A DNA stretch of 64,000 bases from Enterobacteriaceae bacterium UBA5654 (GTDB lineage: Bacteria; Pseudomonadota; Gammaproteobacteria; Enterobacterales; Enterobacteriaceae). The DNA lies in contig DIJC01000014.1 of the NCBI GenBank assembly GCA_002421005.1, positions 6,782-70,781 on the forward strand, written 5' to 3'. The translations under genes were made by a program, and so were the position numbers. The notes under the pieces were generated by a model. The model ran no database searches and was not told where the DNA came from. It was given only the letters and a program-made list of their open reading frames with translations. Each line of letters begins with the position of its first letter. Position 1 is the stretch's first letter. Shown here one piece after another: positions 31,240 through 40,008 of the stretch.

Positions 31240-33426
31240 GTGGATCAGCGCAGCCTGTGTTTCCGGACAATCTTGTTTTTGTGTGGCTGGTCGCTCCTCA
31301 CGCTGTTGTGGTCATTTTCTCTGTTTGCTGCGCCAGCCGAGCCTGCCCCGCCGCCGCAGTCCGTCCCGGTGTGGATTTACGATGCGCAAAGCTACAGTTT
31401 CTGGCGCGATCCGCAGGGGCACTATCAGGGCTTTTACCCGGAGTTGATCCGCGCCATTAATGAAAAGTATGGCTATCATCTGCAAATACATCCGATCAGC
31501 GGGAATGAAATCAGCCAGCGTTTTACGCAGGATCGCTACGGCATTTATGCCGACGTGATCCGCACCGAAGAGCGCGCGCGGAAAAAAATCCTCTCCGCGC
31601 GCATTTTTACCAACGAAGTGCTTGCCGCCAGCCTGACGCGCACGCTTTCCGCGGCGGAAGAACTCAACCAGACGCGGGTGATCTTCCGCCGCAACGACGC
31701 CACCTGGGATCAAATCCACCTGCGCTACCCCGATTTACGCTTCCGCGACATTCAGTTTGTGGCCACCAGCGAAGAGGCATTTAACCTGCTGCGGGAAAAC
31801 AAAGCGGATTTTTACATTAACGACGCCGGAGAAATGGAAGATACGCTGCGTTATTACACCCTCTCACGTCCGTTCCCCGATCTGCATATCGCAATAGTCA
31901 TGGCGTTTAGCCCGGAGTTGCACGGGCTGCGAGCCAATATCAATCAGTTTATCAATGACTGGCAGCGCAGCGGGAAACTGCAAAGGCTGGAGGATGAGAC
32001 CCGGCGCAATTTCTTACTCAGCCGCATCGCGCTGAGCGCCGGAGAAAAACAGTGGCTGAGCAACAATAAGCTCACCGTCTGGCTACCTAAAAATGAAAAC
32101 TTTGCGCCGCTTGTCTGGAAGGACAAGCAGGGCTACCACGGTTCCGTGGTGGATATGATTAACGATATCCGCGACCTGCTGCACGTCGAGGTAGATGTTC
32201 AGTACGTGGATAATTACGTGGCGCAGATGCGCGAGCAGAAATGGCCGATACGACTGGTTAACGTCATCAATACCAGTGATTATTCGCAATCCGACGGCAT
32301 GATCGGGCCGACGGTGGCCTGGCATAATGTGTATTACAATCGCATCGATCAGCCGTTCCTGTGGGATGAAGAACAGATCCGCCATCAGCGCGTCGGGGTG
32401 CTACGCGGTTCGTTCGCCGGGCTCTATTTACGCCAGCGCTTCGGCAATGAGATTTTCGTGGTCAGCGGTTCGTCCATCGAAGAACTGCTGGACGCCATTG
32501 AAAATCACCGCATCGATTATATTCTTGGCGATCTCAGTTCGCTGGAGCTTTCCCTGCGCGGCAATGAACTGTTTCGCGGCGTGCTGAAAGTGGCGGGCAT
32601 GACCCGTGTTGATTACGAAATAGGTCCATGGGTCGATCCTGCGCATCCGTTGCAGCATTTGCTGGCGCAGATCCACCGTATCTCCAGCTATCGCACGCAA
32701 ATAGAACGCCACGTCGAGCCAAAAGCGATCCCGGAGCTGACCAAAAATACCTTCCGCATGATAAGTCTGGTTCTGCTGATCACCGCCCTGTTCAGCCTGT
32801 GCCTGCTGGCGATAATGTGGCGGCAAATGAAGCAAAACCGGGCGGTTAACCGCAGCATTGTTGAGGCGATGGAGAAGGTCAACCGTGCACACGATGATGA
32901 AACGGGCAGCCATATTCACCGGGTGGCGCAATACTGCGGTTTCATGGCCCGCGAGTTAAAACTGCCCCGCCGGATGGTTCACGAGATTGAGCATTTCGCC
33001 TCCCTGCACGACGTCGGCAAAATCGCCGTCCCGGAACGTATTTTGCGCAAGCAGGGACCGCTCTCCCCGGAAGAGTTTAACGAGATGAAACTGCATACCC
33101 TGAAGGGCTGGCGCATTATTCAGGGGCTGGGTCTGGGACCGGTGGCGGAAAACATCATTCACTTCCACCATGAAAAATGGGACGGCAGCGGCTACCCGGA
33201 AGGGCTGCGCGGAGAACAAATCCCGATTGAAGCGCGGATCCTCGCGCTGGCGGATGTGTACGATGCGCTGCGCCAGAAGCGGGTTTATAAACCCGGCTAC
33301 TCCCATGAACGCGCCTGCGAGATGATTTTTCAGGGCGCGGGGCAGCATTTCGATCCGCAACTGGTGGCGCTGTTCCGCCAGCAGCACCTGAAATTTCAGG
33401 CAATTTTCGATGCCCAGGCGGATTAA
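31240..33426 (+). CDS. membrane HD-GYP cyclic-di-GMP phosphodiesterase with periplasmic solute-binding sensor
   Basis: This is a 728-residue protein. An N-terminal signal anchor (about 8-32) leads into two tandem SBP_bac_3-like periplasmic domains (about 45-270 and 285-505), a membrane helix (about 520-545, MISLVLLITALFSLCLLAIMW), then an HD-GYP domain (about 570-720). The catalytic motifs are complete: HDDETGSHIHR, SLHDVGKIAVP, HHEKWDGSGYP and LADVYDAL. It should hydrolyse cyclic di-GMP in response to a small periplasmic ligand. The start is taken as GTG after AACAGGAATTTCTCAA; the frame is open 50 codons further but without a signal-like start. Confidence 0.87.
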   Translation: MDQRSLCFRTILFLCGWSLLTLLWSFSLFAAPAEPAPPPQSVPVWIYDAQSYSFWRDPQGHYQGFYPELIRAINEKYGYHLQIHPISGNEISQRFTQDRYGIYADVIRTEERARKKILSARIFTNEVLAASLTRTLSAAEELNQTRVIFRRNDATWDQIHLRYPDLRFRDIQFVATSEEAFNLLRENKADFYINDAGEMEDTLRYYTLSRPFPDLHIAIVMAFSPELHGLRANINQFINDWQRSGKLQRLEDETRRNFLLSRIALSAGEKQWLSNNKLTVWLPKNENFAPLVWKDKQGYHGSVVDMINDIRDLLHVEVDVQYVDNYVAQMREQKWPIRLVNVINTSDYSQSDGMIGPTVAWHNVYYNRIDQPFLWDEEQIRHQRVGVLRGSFAGLYLRQRFGNEIFVVSGSSIEELLDAIENHRIDYILGDLSSLELSLRGNELFRGVLKVAGMTRVDYEIGPWVDPAHPLQHLLAQIHRISSYRTQIERHVEPKAIPELTKNTFRMISLVLLITALFSLCLLAIMWRQMKQNRAVNRSIVEAMEKVNRAHDDETGSHIHRVAQYCGFMARELKLPRRMVHEIEHFASLHDVGKIAVPERILRKQGPLSPEEFNEMKLHTLKGWRIIQGLGLGPVAENIIHFHHEKWDGSGYPEGLRGEQIPIEARILALADVYDALRQKRVYKPGYSHERACEMIFQGAGQHFDPQLVALFRQQHLKFQAIFDAQAD

Positions 33427-33522
33427 TGTGATAACTGGAGGCAGATCGGTGGGCTATTCCGCGGATTGCCGCCCGGCGCAAACGGTAGGATCGGCTGATC
33501 CCCACTACAACAGAACAGCGTA

Positions 33523-33861
33523 ATGAATAAAGCGGTCATGATCCTTTCCCTGCTGGCGCTTGCAGGCTGCTCGGTTAACCGACAGGCAAACGTCAGCGAA
33601 GTTGATACTACCAGCGGTATTGTCCGTCTGACCTACGGCCAGGCGATGTTGCAGTCTGCCAGTACCGATGCCTACATCGCTCAGGGGACGGCAACCAAAC
33701 AGTGCCAGCAGTCCGGCTACGCCACCGCCGTCGCCTACGGTCAGCCGATTACCACCTGTACGGTTTCCAGCGGCTCGCTGTGTCTTAATGAAAAAGTGAC
33801 GCTGCAATATCAGTGCCGGGGCGTGGCGGTCAGCCAGAACGCCAGCGTCAGCTACTGGTAA
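33523..33861 (+). CDS. yecR: YecR-family lipoprotein
   Basis: This is a 112-residue lipoprotein. The lipobox LLALAGC puts the acylated Cys at residue 17. The mature part, SVNRQANVSEVDTTSGIVRLTYGQA ... CQQSGYATAVAYGQP ... SLCLNEKVTLQYQCRG, matches E. coli YecR (107), including four Cys. In E. coli YecR belongs to the flagellar regulon, and function is unknown. It ends at a hairpin before ftnA. Confidence 0.82.
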   Translation: MNKAVMILSLLALAGCSVNRQANVSEVDTTSGIVRLTYGQAMLQSASTDAYIAQGTATKQCQQSGYATAVAYGQPITTCTVSSGSLCLNEKVTLQYQCRGVAVSQNASVSYW

Positions 33862-33866
33862 TTTGT

Positions 33867-33896
33867 GTCGCCAGGCTATTTCGCTGGCGACGTTTT
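33867..33896 (+). terminator. terminator after yecR
   Basis: GTCGCCAG and CTGGCGAC form an 8-bp stem with a 9-base loop followed by GTTTTGTCT, six bases past the yecR stop. Confidence 0.78.
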
Positions 33897-34060
33897 GTCT
33901 GAACCATAAGCATTCTCATTTTTAACTTAAATAATCTAAATGCGTCTAATTCCTGGTCGCATTTTTAATAATTAACTTTTTAATTTAACCTTTTGCAAAT
34001 ATTTAAATAACAATTTATAGTGCCGGCAGAATAAACCTTAGCGATATTGCGGAGCCTGTA

Positions 34061-34558
34061 ATGCTTAAAGCTGACATGATTGAAAAATTAAACGATCAAA
34101 TGAATCTGGAGCTGTATTCCTCTCTGCTTTATCAGCAGATGAGCGCCTGGTGCAGTTTTAACAGTTTTGAGGGTGCCGCCGCCTTTCTGCGCCGTCATGC
34201 GCAGGAAGAAATGGGCCATATGCAGCGTCTGTTTGATTATCTGACTGACACCGGCAGCCTGCCGCAGATCCTCGCCGTCGCCTCGCCGTTTGCAGAGTAT
34301 GAATCGCTGGATCACCTGTTCCATGCCACCTACGAGCATGAGCAACTGATCAGCCGGAAGATTAATGAACTGGCCCATGCGGCAATGATCGGCCAGGATT
34401 ATCCGACCTTTAATTTCCTGCAATGGTATGTGGCTGAACAGCATGAAGAAGAAAAGCTGTTTAAATCGGTGCTTGATAAACTTTCACTGGCGGGCAAAAG
34501 CGGTGAAGGTCTTTATTTCATTGATAAAGAACTCTCCACGCTCGACGCACAAAATTAA
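34061..34558 (+). CDS. ftnA: non-heme ferritin FtnA
   Basis: This is the main iron-storage ferritin. Its 165 residues match E. coli FtnA nearly throughout. Ferroxidase-site residues are present: Glu17 in NLELYSS, Glu50 and His53 in HAQEEMGHM, Glu94 in EHEQL and Gln127/Glu130 near [15 protein letters not shown] positions. AGCGATATTGCGGAGC lies upstream, with the ribosome site GGAG. Confidence 0.97.
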   Translation: MLKADMIEKLNDQMNLELYSSLLYQQMSAWCSFNSFEGAAAFLRRHAQEEMGHMQRLFDYLTDTGSLPQILAVASPFAEYESLDHLFHATYEHEQLISRKINELAHAAMIGQDYPTFNFLQWYVAEQHEEEKLFKSVLDKLSLAGKSGEGLYFIDKELSTLDAQN

Positions 34559-34565
34559 TGTCGGT

Positions 34566-34585
34566 GGCCAGCCTTCGCGCTGGCC
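34566..34585. terminator. stem-loop between convergent ftnA and yecH
   Basis: GGCCAGC and GCTGGCC form a 7-bp stem with a 6-base loop in the 31-base space between the stops. There is no strong U-tract; shared terminator use is inferred. Confidence 0.55.
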
Positions 34586-34589
34586 CAAA

Positions 34590-34829
34590 TTAATGCTGGC
34601 AAATTTTACTTTGGTGAGTGGTGAACCCTTCCTCTTGTGCAATAAATTTGCCTTTCTGCTGTAAAAATAAAACCAGTTCCCTTGCGCTCATATTCTGTGC
34701 TGAACAGGTATGAAACCGCGCCTCTTCGCCAAAACGCATAATAATTGCCGCTTCCAGACTCGCCGCGCTGTAGCGCTCGCCGGAATTAATCATCATGGTT
34801 AATACTTCATGGCCGTGAATGGATGTCAT
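34590..34829 (-). CDS. yecH: YecH family metal-binding protein
   Basis: This is a 79-residue protein, the E. coli YecH length, with the conserved SIHGHEVLTMMI start, ARFHTCSAQNMSARELVLFL and a C-terminal GFTTHQSKICQH. The His and Cys residues at both ends suggest metal binding. CAGGAGGCGTT precedes the ATG. The frame is open 40 codons upstream into the tyrP promoter, but that part is not conserved. Confidence 0.9.
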   Translation of the reverse strand: MTSIHGHEVLTMMINSGERYSAASLEAAIIMRFGEEARFHTCSAQNMSARELVLFLQQKGKFIAQEEGFTTHQSKICQH

Positions 34830-34918
34830 AACGCCTCCTGAAAAATCCCAGCATAGCGGTGAAGGAATCGCCGTATTTTGCGCTATGACAGATTTGCTCA
34901 CAGTGATGCAATAAATAC

Positions 34919-34959
34919 TGTAAAGAATATAATACAGCGCCTGTAACATTCGTTTGACG
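34919..34959 (+). promoter_or_regulatory. tandem TyrR-like boxes upstream of tyrP
   Basis: TGTAAA-N6-AATACA (34919-34936) and TGTAAC-N6-TTGACG (34942-34959) resemble the TyrR box TGTAAA-N6-TTTACA, 23 bases apart centre to centre and about 70-110 bases before tyrP. E. coli tyrP is controlled by two adjacent TyrR boxes, which supports the call, although each box here is imperfect. Confidence 0.5.
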
Positions 34960-35028
34960 AAAATAGCGATTTAGCATACTCTGCGCCGCATTATTCGCCT
35001 GTAAAGGCTATGGGATGTAGAGGGATCC

Positions 35029-36237
35029 GTGAGAAACCGCGCTCTGGGAAGTATTTTAATCGTTGCGGGCACCACCATTGGTGCAGGAATGTTGGCAATG
35101 CCGCTGGCGGCAGCGGGCACCGGGTTTGGTGTAACGCTGGGCTTACTCTTCGGCTTATGGGCATTGATGTGTTATACCGCCCTGCTGCTGCTGGAAGTGT
35201 ACCAGCACGTTCCCGCCGATACCGGGCTGGGGTCACTGGCGCAGCGCTATCTGGGCCGATACGGTAAGTGGCTTACCGGCTTCAGCATGATGTTTCTGAT
35301 GTACGCCCTGACCGCTGCCTATATCAGCGGCGCGGGCGAGCTGCTCTCATCCAGCCTGACCGACTGGCTGGGAATGACCCTGCCGCCTGCGGCGGGCGTA
35401 CTGCTGTTTACCCTGGTGGGCGGCGCGGTGGTATGCATCGGGACGTCGCTGGTGGATCTCTTTAACCGCTTTCTGTTTACCGCCAAAACGATCCTGCTGC
35501 TGGTGATGCTGGCGCTGCTGCTACCGCATATTCATCAGGTCAATCTGTTGACCCTGCCGCTGGAGAAAGGGCTGGCGCTTTCGGCGATCCCGGTCATTTT
35601 TACTTCATTCGGCTTTCACGGCAGCGTGCCGAGCATCGTCAGCTATATGCATGGTGATATTAAAAAGCTGCGGCGGATTTTTATGGTCGGCAGCTTTATT
35701 CCGCTGGTGGCCTACGTGTTCTGGCAACTGGCGACGCTCGGCAGTATCGGCTCTCCCGCCTTCGCCGCCCTGCTGGCAAACCATGCCGGGCTGAACGGAT
35801 TGTTACAGGCGATCCGCGAAGTGGTTGCCTCGCCGCACGTCGAGCTGGCGGTGCATCTGTTTGCAGATTTCGCGCTGGCCACGTCGTTTCTTGGCGTGAC
35901 GCTGGGGCTGTTTGACTATCTCGCCGATCTGTTTGCGCGTAAAAATAGCGCCAGCGGACGTTTGCAGACCGGCCTGCTGACCTTCCTGCCGCCGCTGGCC
36001 TTTGCGCTGTTTTACCCGCGTGGTTTCGTGCTGGCGCTCGGCTATGCGGGCGTGGCGCTGGCGGTGCTGGCGTTAATCGTTCCGGCGCTGCTGGCGCGAC
36101 AAAGCCGTAAGCATCATCCGAAGGGGTATCGTGTGGCGGGCGGACAGCCGGTACTGTGGCTGGTGTTTGGCTGTGGCGTGGCGGTGATCGTCATCCAGTT
36201 TTCGATAACCGCAGGCCTGCTGCCTGCGATCAGTTAA
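35029..36237 (+). CDS. tyrP: tyrosine-specific permease TyrP
   Basis: This inner-membrane tyrosine:proton symporter has 402 residues (403 in E. coli) and eleven hydrophobic segments. It begins [29 protein letters not shown], the aromatic-permease helix-1 signature, and has [19 protein letters not shown]. The start codon is GTG behind TAGAGGGATCC. TyrR-like boxes lie upstream, consistent with tyrosine/phenylalanine control. Confidence 0.95.
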   Translation: MRNRALGSILIVAGTTIGAGMLAMPLAAAGTGFGVTLGLLFGLWALMCYTALLLLEVYQHVPADTGLGSLAQRYLGRYGKWLTGFSMMFLMYALTAAYISGAGELLSSSLTDWLGMTLPPAAGVLLFTLVGGAVVCIGTSLVDLFNRFLFTAKTILLLVMLALLLPHIHQVNLLTLPLEKGLALSAIPVIFTSFGFHGSVPSIVSYMHGDIKKLRRIFMVGSFIPLVAYVFWQLATLGSIGSPAFAALLANHAGLNGLLQAIREVVASPHVELAVHLFADFALATSFLGVTLGLFDYLADLFARKNSASGRLQTGLLTFLPPLAFALFYPRGFVLALGYAGVALAVLALIVPALLARQSRKHHPKGYRVAGGQPVLWLVFGCGVAVIVIQFSITAGLLPAIS

Positions 36238-36245
36238 TCGCGCTT

Positions 36246-36920
36246 TTAGTGCAGGCAGCACTGTTTGAACTTTTTGCCGCTGCCGCACGGACAAGGATCG
36301 TTGCGCCCCACGGTTTTCTCAACCCGTAACGGCTGCGCAACGGGCTTAAGCGGCGCGGCGACCGGGTTTTCCGACCAGTAGGTATACAGGCTCAGGGCGG
36401 CGGGGGCGATGAGATCAATGCTTTCACTGTGCTCTTCAGGACTCAGCAGATCGAGCTTGTCAAAATTGGCTTCCAGCCCGTGCAGAGCGATGGCATCCAG
36501 CGCGGGCTGCAATGACTCCGGTAAGGATGACCAGTCGGCCAGGGCAACGCCGCGCATGTAGCCAAAGCACCACTCTTCGACGATGGTGAATTCTTGCCCT
36601 TCCACTTCGCGGGTGCCGAACAACGGCTCAAACTGTTCAGGATACAGTTCCAGCCTGTCGGCGATGTCGCCCATATGCTGAAAGCACAGCGCCATAAAAC
36701 GCTCCATTTCGCGCTCTGAGGCCCATTCCGGGACGTTGTGCGCCCCGCCCCAGATAGCCAGCAGCCAGTCGGTCGGCTCGATTTCATGCGGCGCGGAGAG
36801 GACGGCGGTGAGCAGCCCGTCCAGTTCGGCGGCATCCAGTACGCTGTCGTCATTGCCATACTTCATAAAGACATCATCAAGCCATTCCAGCTCTTTTTCA
36901 TTCAGTGGCCCGGTATTCAT
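36246..36920 (-). CDS. yecA: UPF0149/SEC-C metal-binding protein YecA
   Basis: This is a 224-residue protein matching E. coli YecA (221). The UPF0149 domain (about 5-170) with [12 protein letters not shown] and [16 protein letters not shown] is followed by a variable Pro-rich linker and a C-terminal SEC-C zinc motif [18 protein letters not shown]. The same motif in SecA binds zinc and SecB or ribosomes. The start is the ATG after GAGGAAATCTTT. The open frame extends 69 codons upstream without homology. Confidence 0.92.
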   Translation of the reverse strand: MNTGPLNEKELEWLDDVFMKYGNDDSVLDAAELDGLLTAVLSAPHEIEPTDWLLAIWGGAHNVPEWASEREMERFMALCFQHMGDIADRLELYPEQFEPLFGTREVEGQEFTIVEEWCFGYMRGVALADWSSLPESLQPALDAIALHGLEANFDKLDLLSPEEHSESIDLIAPAALSLYTYWSENPVAAPLKPVAQPLRVEKTVGRNDPCPCGSGKKFKQCCLH

Positions 36921-37155
36921 AAAGATTTCCTCGCTGGCGTGTGCTATTAAAATTGAAAGTTCGGCTGAAGAAGAGAGCGTTTCGATTTCCGCTGTCATTA
37001 CAGATATACCCCGCAGCATACCTTCTGCGCGCCAGAGTATGAAGAAGTTTACATTATTAGCGGCGCAGGCGGAGTTTGCGGACACGGCGGCTAAACATAC
37101 TAAAACACTTGCCGCACTCTGACTCAACTCATTGTAAAAAAAGCTTAAACTGAGC

Positions 37156-37171
37156 TGGCACGCGCTTTGCT
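37156..37171 (+). promoter_or_regulatory. sigma-54 promoter ahead of the decayed PTS gene
   Basis: TGGCACGCGCTTTGCT contains the -24 GG and -12 GC at the exact 10-base spacing and matches the RpoN consensus TGGCACG-N4-TTGC. It lies about 35 bases before an ATG with a GAGGA ribosome site. Sigma-54 promoters commonly drive PTS operons controlled by LevR-type activators. Confidence 0.82.
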
Positions 37172-37206
37172 ATTCCTCTGTAACTATCTTTTTACGAGGA
37201 ACAGCA

Positions 37207-37931
37207 ATGGCTACCGGTACACTCACCAACGGCACTCTCCGACTGGCGCACCGTGGGCGAGATGATAATTAACGGCTCGCTGAACTTTATCGGCGTATTA
37301 ATTGCTGCCGCCGTTTCCTGGCATCTGTGCCTGAATAAAAATCATGCGAATCCCATCGCGCCGAAACTGTTATCGGTCGCTACCGTTATCGTTTTATGCC
37401 GGACACCATCAGCGCCTCACTGTCGGCGGGTAAAGAAAATGCGCTGGTGACGGGGGGCTGTCTTACTCTTCTACCGGCACGTCGGGAATGTTCCTGGGGA
37501 TGATCACCGGGCTGCTGGTCACCCGCGTGTTTATTCGCTTGTTAAAGTCCGATCGGCTGAAAATCACTATCGCTAATAACGGCTCGGTGCCGCCTGCGGT
37601 GATCGACTCTTTCAACGCCTTAATTCCGGTATGCATTACCCTGCTGATTTTTTCTTTGATTTCTTTTGCGGCAAAATACTGGCTGGGAAAAGGCATTAAC
37701 GCCCTGATTGCGCTAACTATCCAGACGCCGCTGAAAAATATCACCACCGACCTGACGGGCTTTTTGTTTATTTACACCGTCGGCAATCTGCTTTTTGCGA
37801 TTGGCATTCACCAGAGCGTGATTAACGCCTCTATTTTACGTCCGGGTCTGTTAGCCAGTATGCAGGAAAATATGCTTGCCTATGCTAACGGGGATGATAT
37901 TCCTGATATCATTAACTATGCCTTTCAGTGA
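37207..37931 (+). pseudogene. PTS lactose/cellobiose-type EIIC remnant
   Basis: An ATG with a good ribosome site opens MATGTLTNGTLRLA and stops after 21 codons. Homology then continues in other frames: GEMIINGSLNFIGVLIAAAVSW (from 37253), MPDTISASLSAG near 37396, and SYSSTGTSGMFLGMITGLLVTRVF ... IANNGSVPPAVIDSFNALIPVCITLL ... to the stop at 37931. The VPPAV-S-F-LIP segment is characteristic of the EIIC family. At least two frameshifts and loss of the N-terminal helices mark it as a pseudogene, although its sigma-54 promoter looks intact. Confidence 0.85.
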
Positions 37932-37958
37932 TGTGATAACTCCTGACGGCGGCGCAAA

Positions 37959-38195
37959 CTACAGCGCCAGCGCCTGCTTAACAACGTTTTGCCCGTTCAT
38001 CGTGCCATAGTTGAGGCCGATGATAACCATTTGCCTGATCTGCGGCCAGTTCTTCTGAAAATCGTTCTCCAGGAATGAGATTTGCGGGGCCAGCAGCAGA
38101 ATGTCCGTGTTTTTGGCGTATTCAACAAAGTTGTTTGCCGAGGTCGCCCTGATTTGCGCCTCAATGCCCAGCGCCTTGCAGGCTTCTTTCATCAC
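37959..38195 (-). pseudogene. PTS lactose/cellobiose-type EIIB fragment
   Basis: The 78-codon frame reads EACKALGIEAQIRATSANNF ... DILLLAPQISF ... GLNYGTMNGQNVVKQALAL, the second half of a cellobiose-type EIIB. The N-terminal phospho-Cys loop is missing: an in-frame stop lies five codons upstream and beyond it begins unrelated bacteriocin sequence. It lies opposite in strand to the EIIC remnant, so the PTS operon has been rearranged as well as truncated. Confidence 0.78.
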
Positions 38196-38221
38196 TGCTT
38201 AGCTCTCTGGTTTGGAAGGCA

Positions 38222-38341
38222 GAACGTGAAACAGAGCTACATCAGCAGATTAGTCTTTCTACAGGGGAAGATGTCTATAATATGGATAAACCTGATGCAT
38301 CAATACTAAAACGTCACATAAATAGCCATAAGGAGAAATAA
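38222..38341 (+). pseudogene. C-terminal remnant of colicin/pyocin HNH nuclease
   Basis: The frame reads ERETELHQQISLSTGEDVYNM, then DKPDASILKRHINSHKEK and stop. This lines up with the end of E-type colicin DNases (ELHHDKPISQGGxVYDMDNI ... TPKRHIDIHRGK), including the VYxMD and KRHI segments. The HNH His pair is damaged (LHQQ for LHHD). Its stop TAA is directly followed by the ATG of the immunity gene, the tight arrangement of nuclease-immunity pairs. Everything upstream of about 38200 is lost. Confidence 0.75.
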
Positions 38342-38599
38342 ATGCCTTTAAGAAATTTTTCCGACTATACAGAAAGAGAATTTCTAGATTTTGTAAAAAG
38401 GATTTGCCGGGCAGATTATCAATCAGAACAACAGCATACCGCCGCTGTTTTTGAATTCGAAAGGATAACCGAACACCCTTCAGGATCAGATCTTTTTTAT
38501 TACCCCGAATCCGTACAGGACAGTACACCTGAAAAAATCGTAGAAATTGTGAAAAACTGGAGAGCCGGTAACGGGAAAACGGCACTCAAACCAGAATAA
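38342..38599 (+). CDS. colicin E-type (Im2/Im9 family) immunity protein
   Basis: This 85-residue acidic protein matches the DNase-colicin immunity family. Shared features are SDYTEREFLDFVKRIC for helix I, helix II ending FERITEHPSGSDLFYYP with the Tyr-Tyr recognition pair, and a C-terminal helix with IVEIVKNWRAGNGK. It would bind and inhibit an HNH nuclease of matching specificity. ATAAGGAGAAATA provides the ribosome site. Its partner nuclease is only a 39-codon remnant, so this is an orphan immunity gene, perhaps kept as protection against colicins from other strains. Confidence 0.9.
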   Translation: MPLRNFSDYTEREFLDFVKRICRADYQSEQQHTAAVFEFERITEHPSGSDLFYYPESVQDSTPEKIVEIVKNWRAGNGKTALKPE

Positions 38600-38723
38600 A
38601 TTTTGAGCACAATGTTTTTTATATCACATCAGCCTCTTTTAAAGGTATTTCTGCTCTCATAAACTCACTGAACGAAAAACAGGAAATATCAGAAAGATAT
38701 CAGTCGATCCAGTGGTCGAGGAA

Positions 38724-38910
38724 AGTAATGCCCTCTTCATATTACGAGGTCAAATGGCGAAAAAATAACGAGGCCAAAAAAATGCCACAAAAAAACCACC
38801 CGAAGGTGGTTTCAAGACACTGCTTATTGCTTTGATTATTCTGCTTATTTCCTGTGGTGCCCGGAGCGGCACTTGAACCCGCACAGCGCGAACGCCGAGG
38901 GATTTTAAAT
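38724..38910. repeat. left direct repeat of the leuZ island (attachment-site copy)
   Basis: This copy matches 49252-49436 with scattered substitutions and a few indels. It shares AGTAATGCCCTCTTCAT, the AAACCACCCGAAGGTGGTTT hairpin (38794-38813), CACTGCTTATTGCTTTGATT, and the tRNA-Leu 3' part. Weaker similarity extends left to about 38664. Similarity stops abruptly at 38910 inside the anticodon stem/loop region, which marks the island junction. Confidence 0.88.
38855..38910 (-). pseudogene. tRNA-Leu 3' fragment (displaced leuZ end)
   Basis: These 56 bases equal the 3' part of leuZ, from the anticodon TTAAA to CCA, with two mismatches. The 5' half is absent. This is the typical scar of an element integrated in a tRNA 3' end. 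Confidence 0.88.
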
Positions 38911-39299
38911 TAGTCGTATTATTTTATATTTCAATAAATAACACCATTTTTTTCGTCATTAATCAGTAAATCTTGATCTAACAAAAACAAGTAATTACTT
39001 ATTTTGAAAACATTCAATGGTGAAAAAAATAAATTGCTTCGCTACCATTCTCTGTCCGCTCCGTGCTGTGAGTTAAATGGGTCGATGCAACGCCATCCTT
39101 AATCAAGGGGACGTTGCGAATGAATCATTCTAAATTAGTACCGCCCCGCATTTCCCTCATTGAACCTCCTGTTCATCTCCCGATTAGCTCTTTTCCGTTC
39201 TGACAGCCTTTTAACGCGGCATGCATACTTCGTTACTGGCCGAAGCATTATACTTTCGTTGTCAATAGACTGAATGGAAATTAACGACGGAGCAGACTA
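38911..39299. other. island left-end non-coding region
   Basis: These 389 bases are strongly AT-rich up to about 39045, then contain one short copy of the dispersed repeat (39053-39072). A 27-codon frame with an AAGGGG ribosome site (39120-39203) has no recognisable product and could be a leader peptide. The promoter of the 39300 operon should lie near 39230-39290. No integrase or transposase is visible. Confidence 0.4.
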
Positions 39300-39623
39300 A
39301 TGATTGCTGTACTCTTTGAGGCTGACGCCCTGCCAGAGGCTCAGGAAAGATATCTTCAGCTTGCTGCCGAGCTGAAGCCATTATTGTCAGAGACACCAGG
39401 CTTTATATCAATCGAGCGATTCCAGAGTCTGAATACGCCCGGAAAAATTCTTTCTTTGTCATGGTGGAAAGATGAGGAGTCAGTGGCCGGATGGAAGCGA
39501 AATGTTATGCATCAGGCTGCCCAGAAGGAAGGAAAGCAGTCAATTTTTTCATTCTACAGAATACGCGTTGCCAGCGTATTCCGTGATTACTCTTCTGATA
39601 AGGGAACAACTCAACATGTATGA
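39300..39623 (+). CDS. antibiotic biosynthesis monooxygenase (ABM) domain protein
   Basis: This is a 107-residue small dimeric alpha/beta-barrel-type protein. IAVLFEADALPEAQERYLQLAAELKPLL, TPGFISIERFQSLNTPGKILSLSWWKDEESVAGWKRNVMHQ is the ABM pattern. Members include quinol monooxygenases and heme-degrading enzymes, and many have no known reaction. It is the first gene of a three-gene operon: the next gene starts 8 bases inside it, and the third is an HTH regulator. A role in handling a reactive small molecule is only a guess. Confidence 0.78.
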   Translation: MIAVLFEADALPEAQERYLQLAAELKPLLSETPGFISIERFQSLNTPGKILSLSWWKDEESVAGWKRNVMHQAAQKEGKQSIFSFYRIRVASVFRDYSSDKGTTQHV

Positions 39624-40008
39624 TCTTCACGTTATTCTCAAAAATACCCCGGGCTCGCTTGGCTCGCTTGGCAGTTTGCTGGGCAAAAACGGCGTGGGAC
39701 TTGAAGGCGGCGGTGTGTTCTCAACACCTGAAGCTGGACACGCGCATTTCCTTGTTGAAGACGGTGAAAAAGCCCGCAAGATTCTGACTGATGCTGGTTT
39801 CGAGGTCAGCAATGTGCGGCGACCTCTGGTAAGAAAATTACCCCAGAAACGACCGGGGGAACTGGGAGAAATAGCTGACACACTTGCCCAGAACGGTATT
39901 AATATTCTGGTACAGTACAGCGACCACAGTAACCGGCTCATTCTCATTACGGATGATGACTCCCGGGCAGTTGAAATAACCCAAAAGTGGGAAATACCTT
40001 CTGAATGA
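39616..40008 (+). CDS. tandem ACT domain protein
   Basis: The 130-residue product has two ACT-like repeats. The first is YDLHVILKNTPGSLGSLGSLLGKNGVGLEGGG, the second KRPGELGEIADTLAQNGINILVQYSDHSNRLILIT. Each has the Gly-rich turn that binds amino acids in ACT domains. No catalytic domain is fused, so it is a free-standing sensor or regulatory subunit. It overlaps the ABM gene by 8 bases and the next regulator gene by four, showing tight translational coupling. Confidence 0.78.
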   Translation: MYDLHVILKNTPGSLGSLGSLLGKNGVGLEGGGVFSTPEAGHAHFLVEDGEKARKILTDAGFEVSNVRRPLVRKLPQKRPGELGEIADTLAQNGINILVQYSDHSNRLILITDDDSRAVEITQKWEIPSE

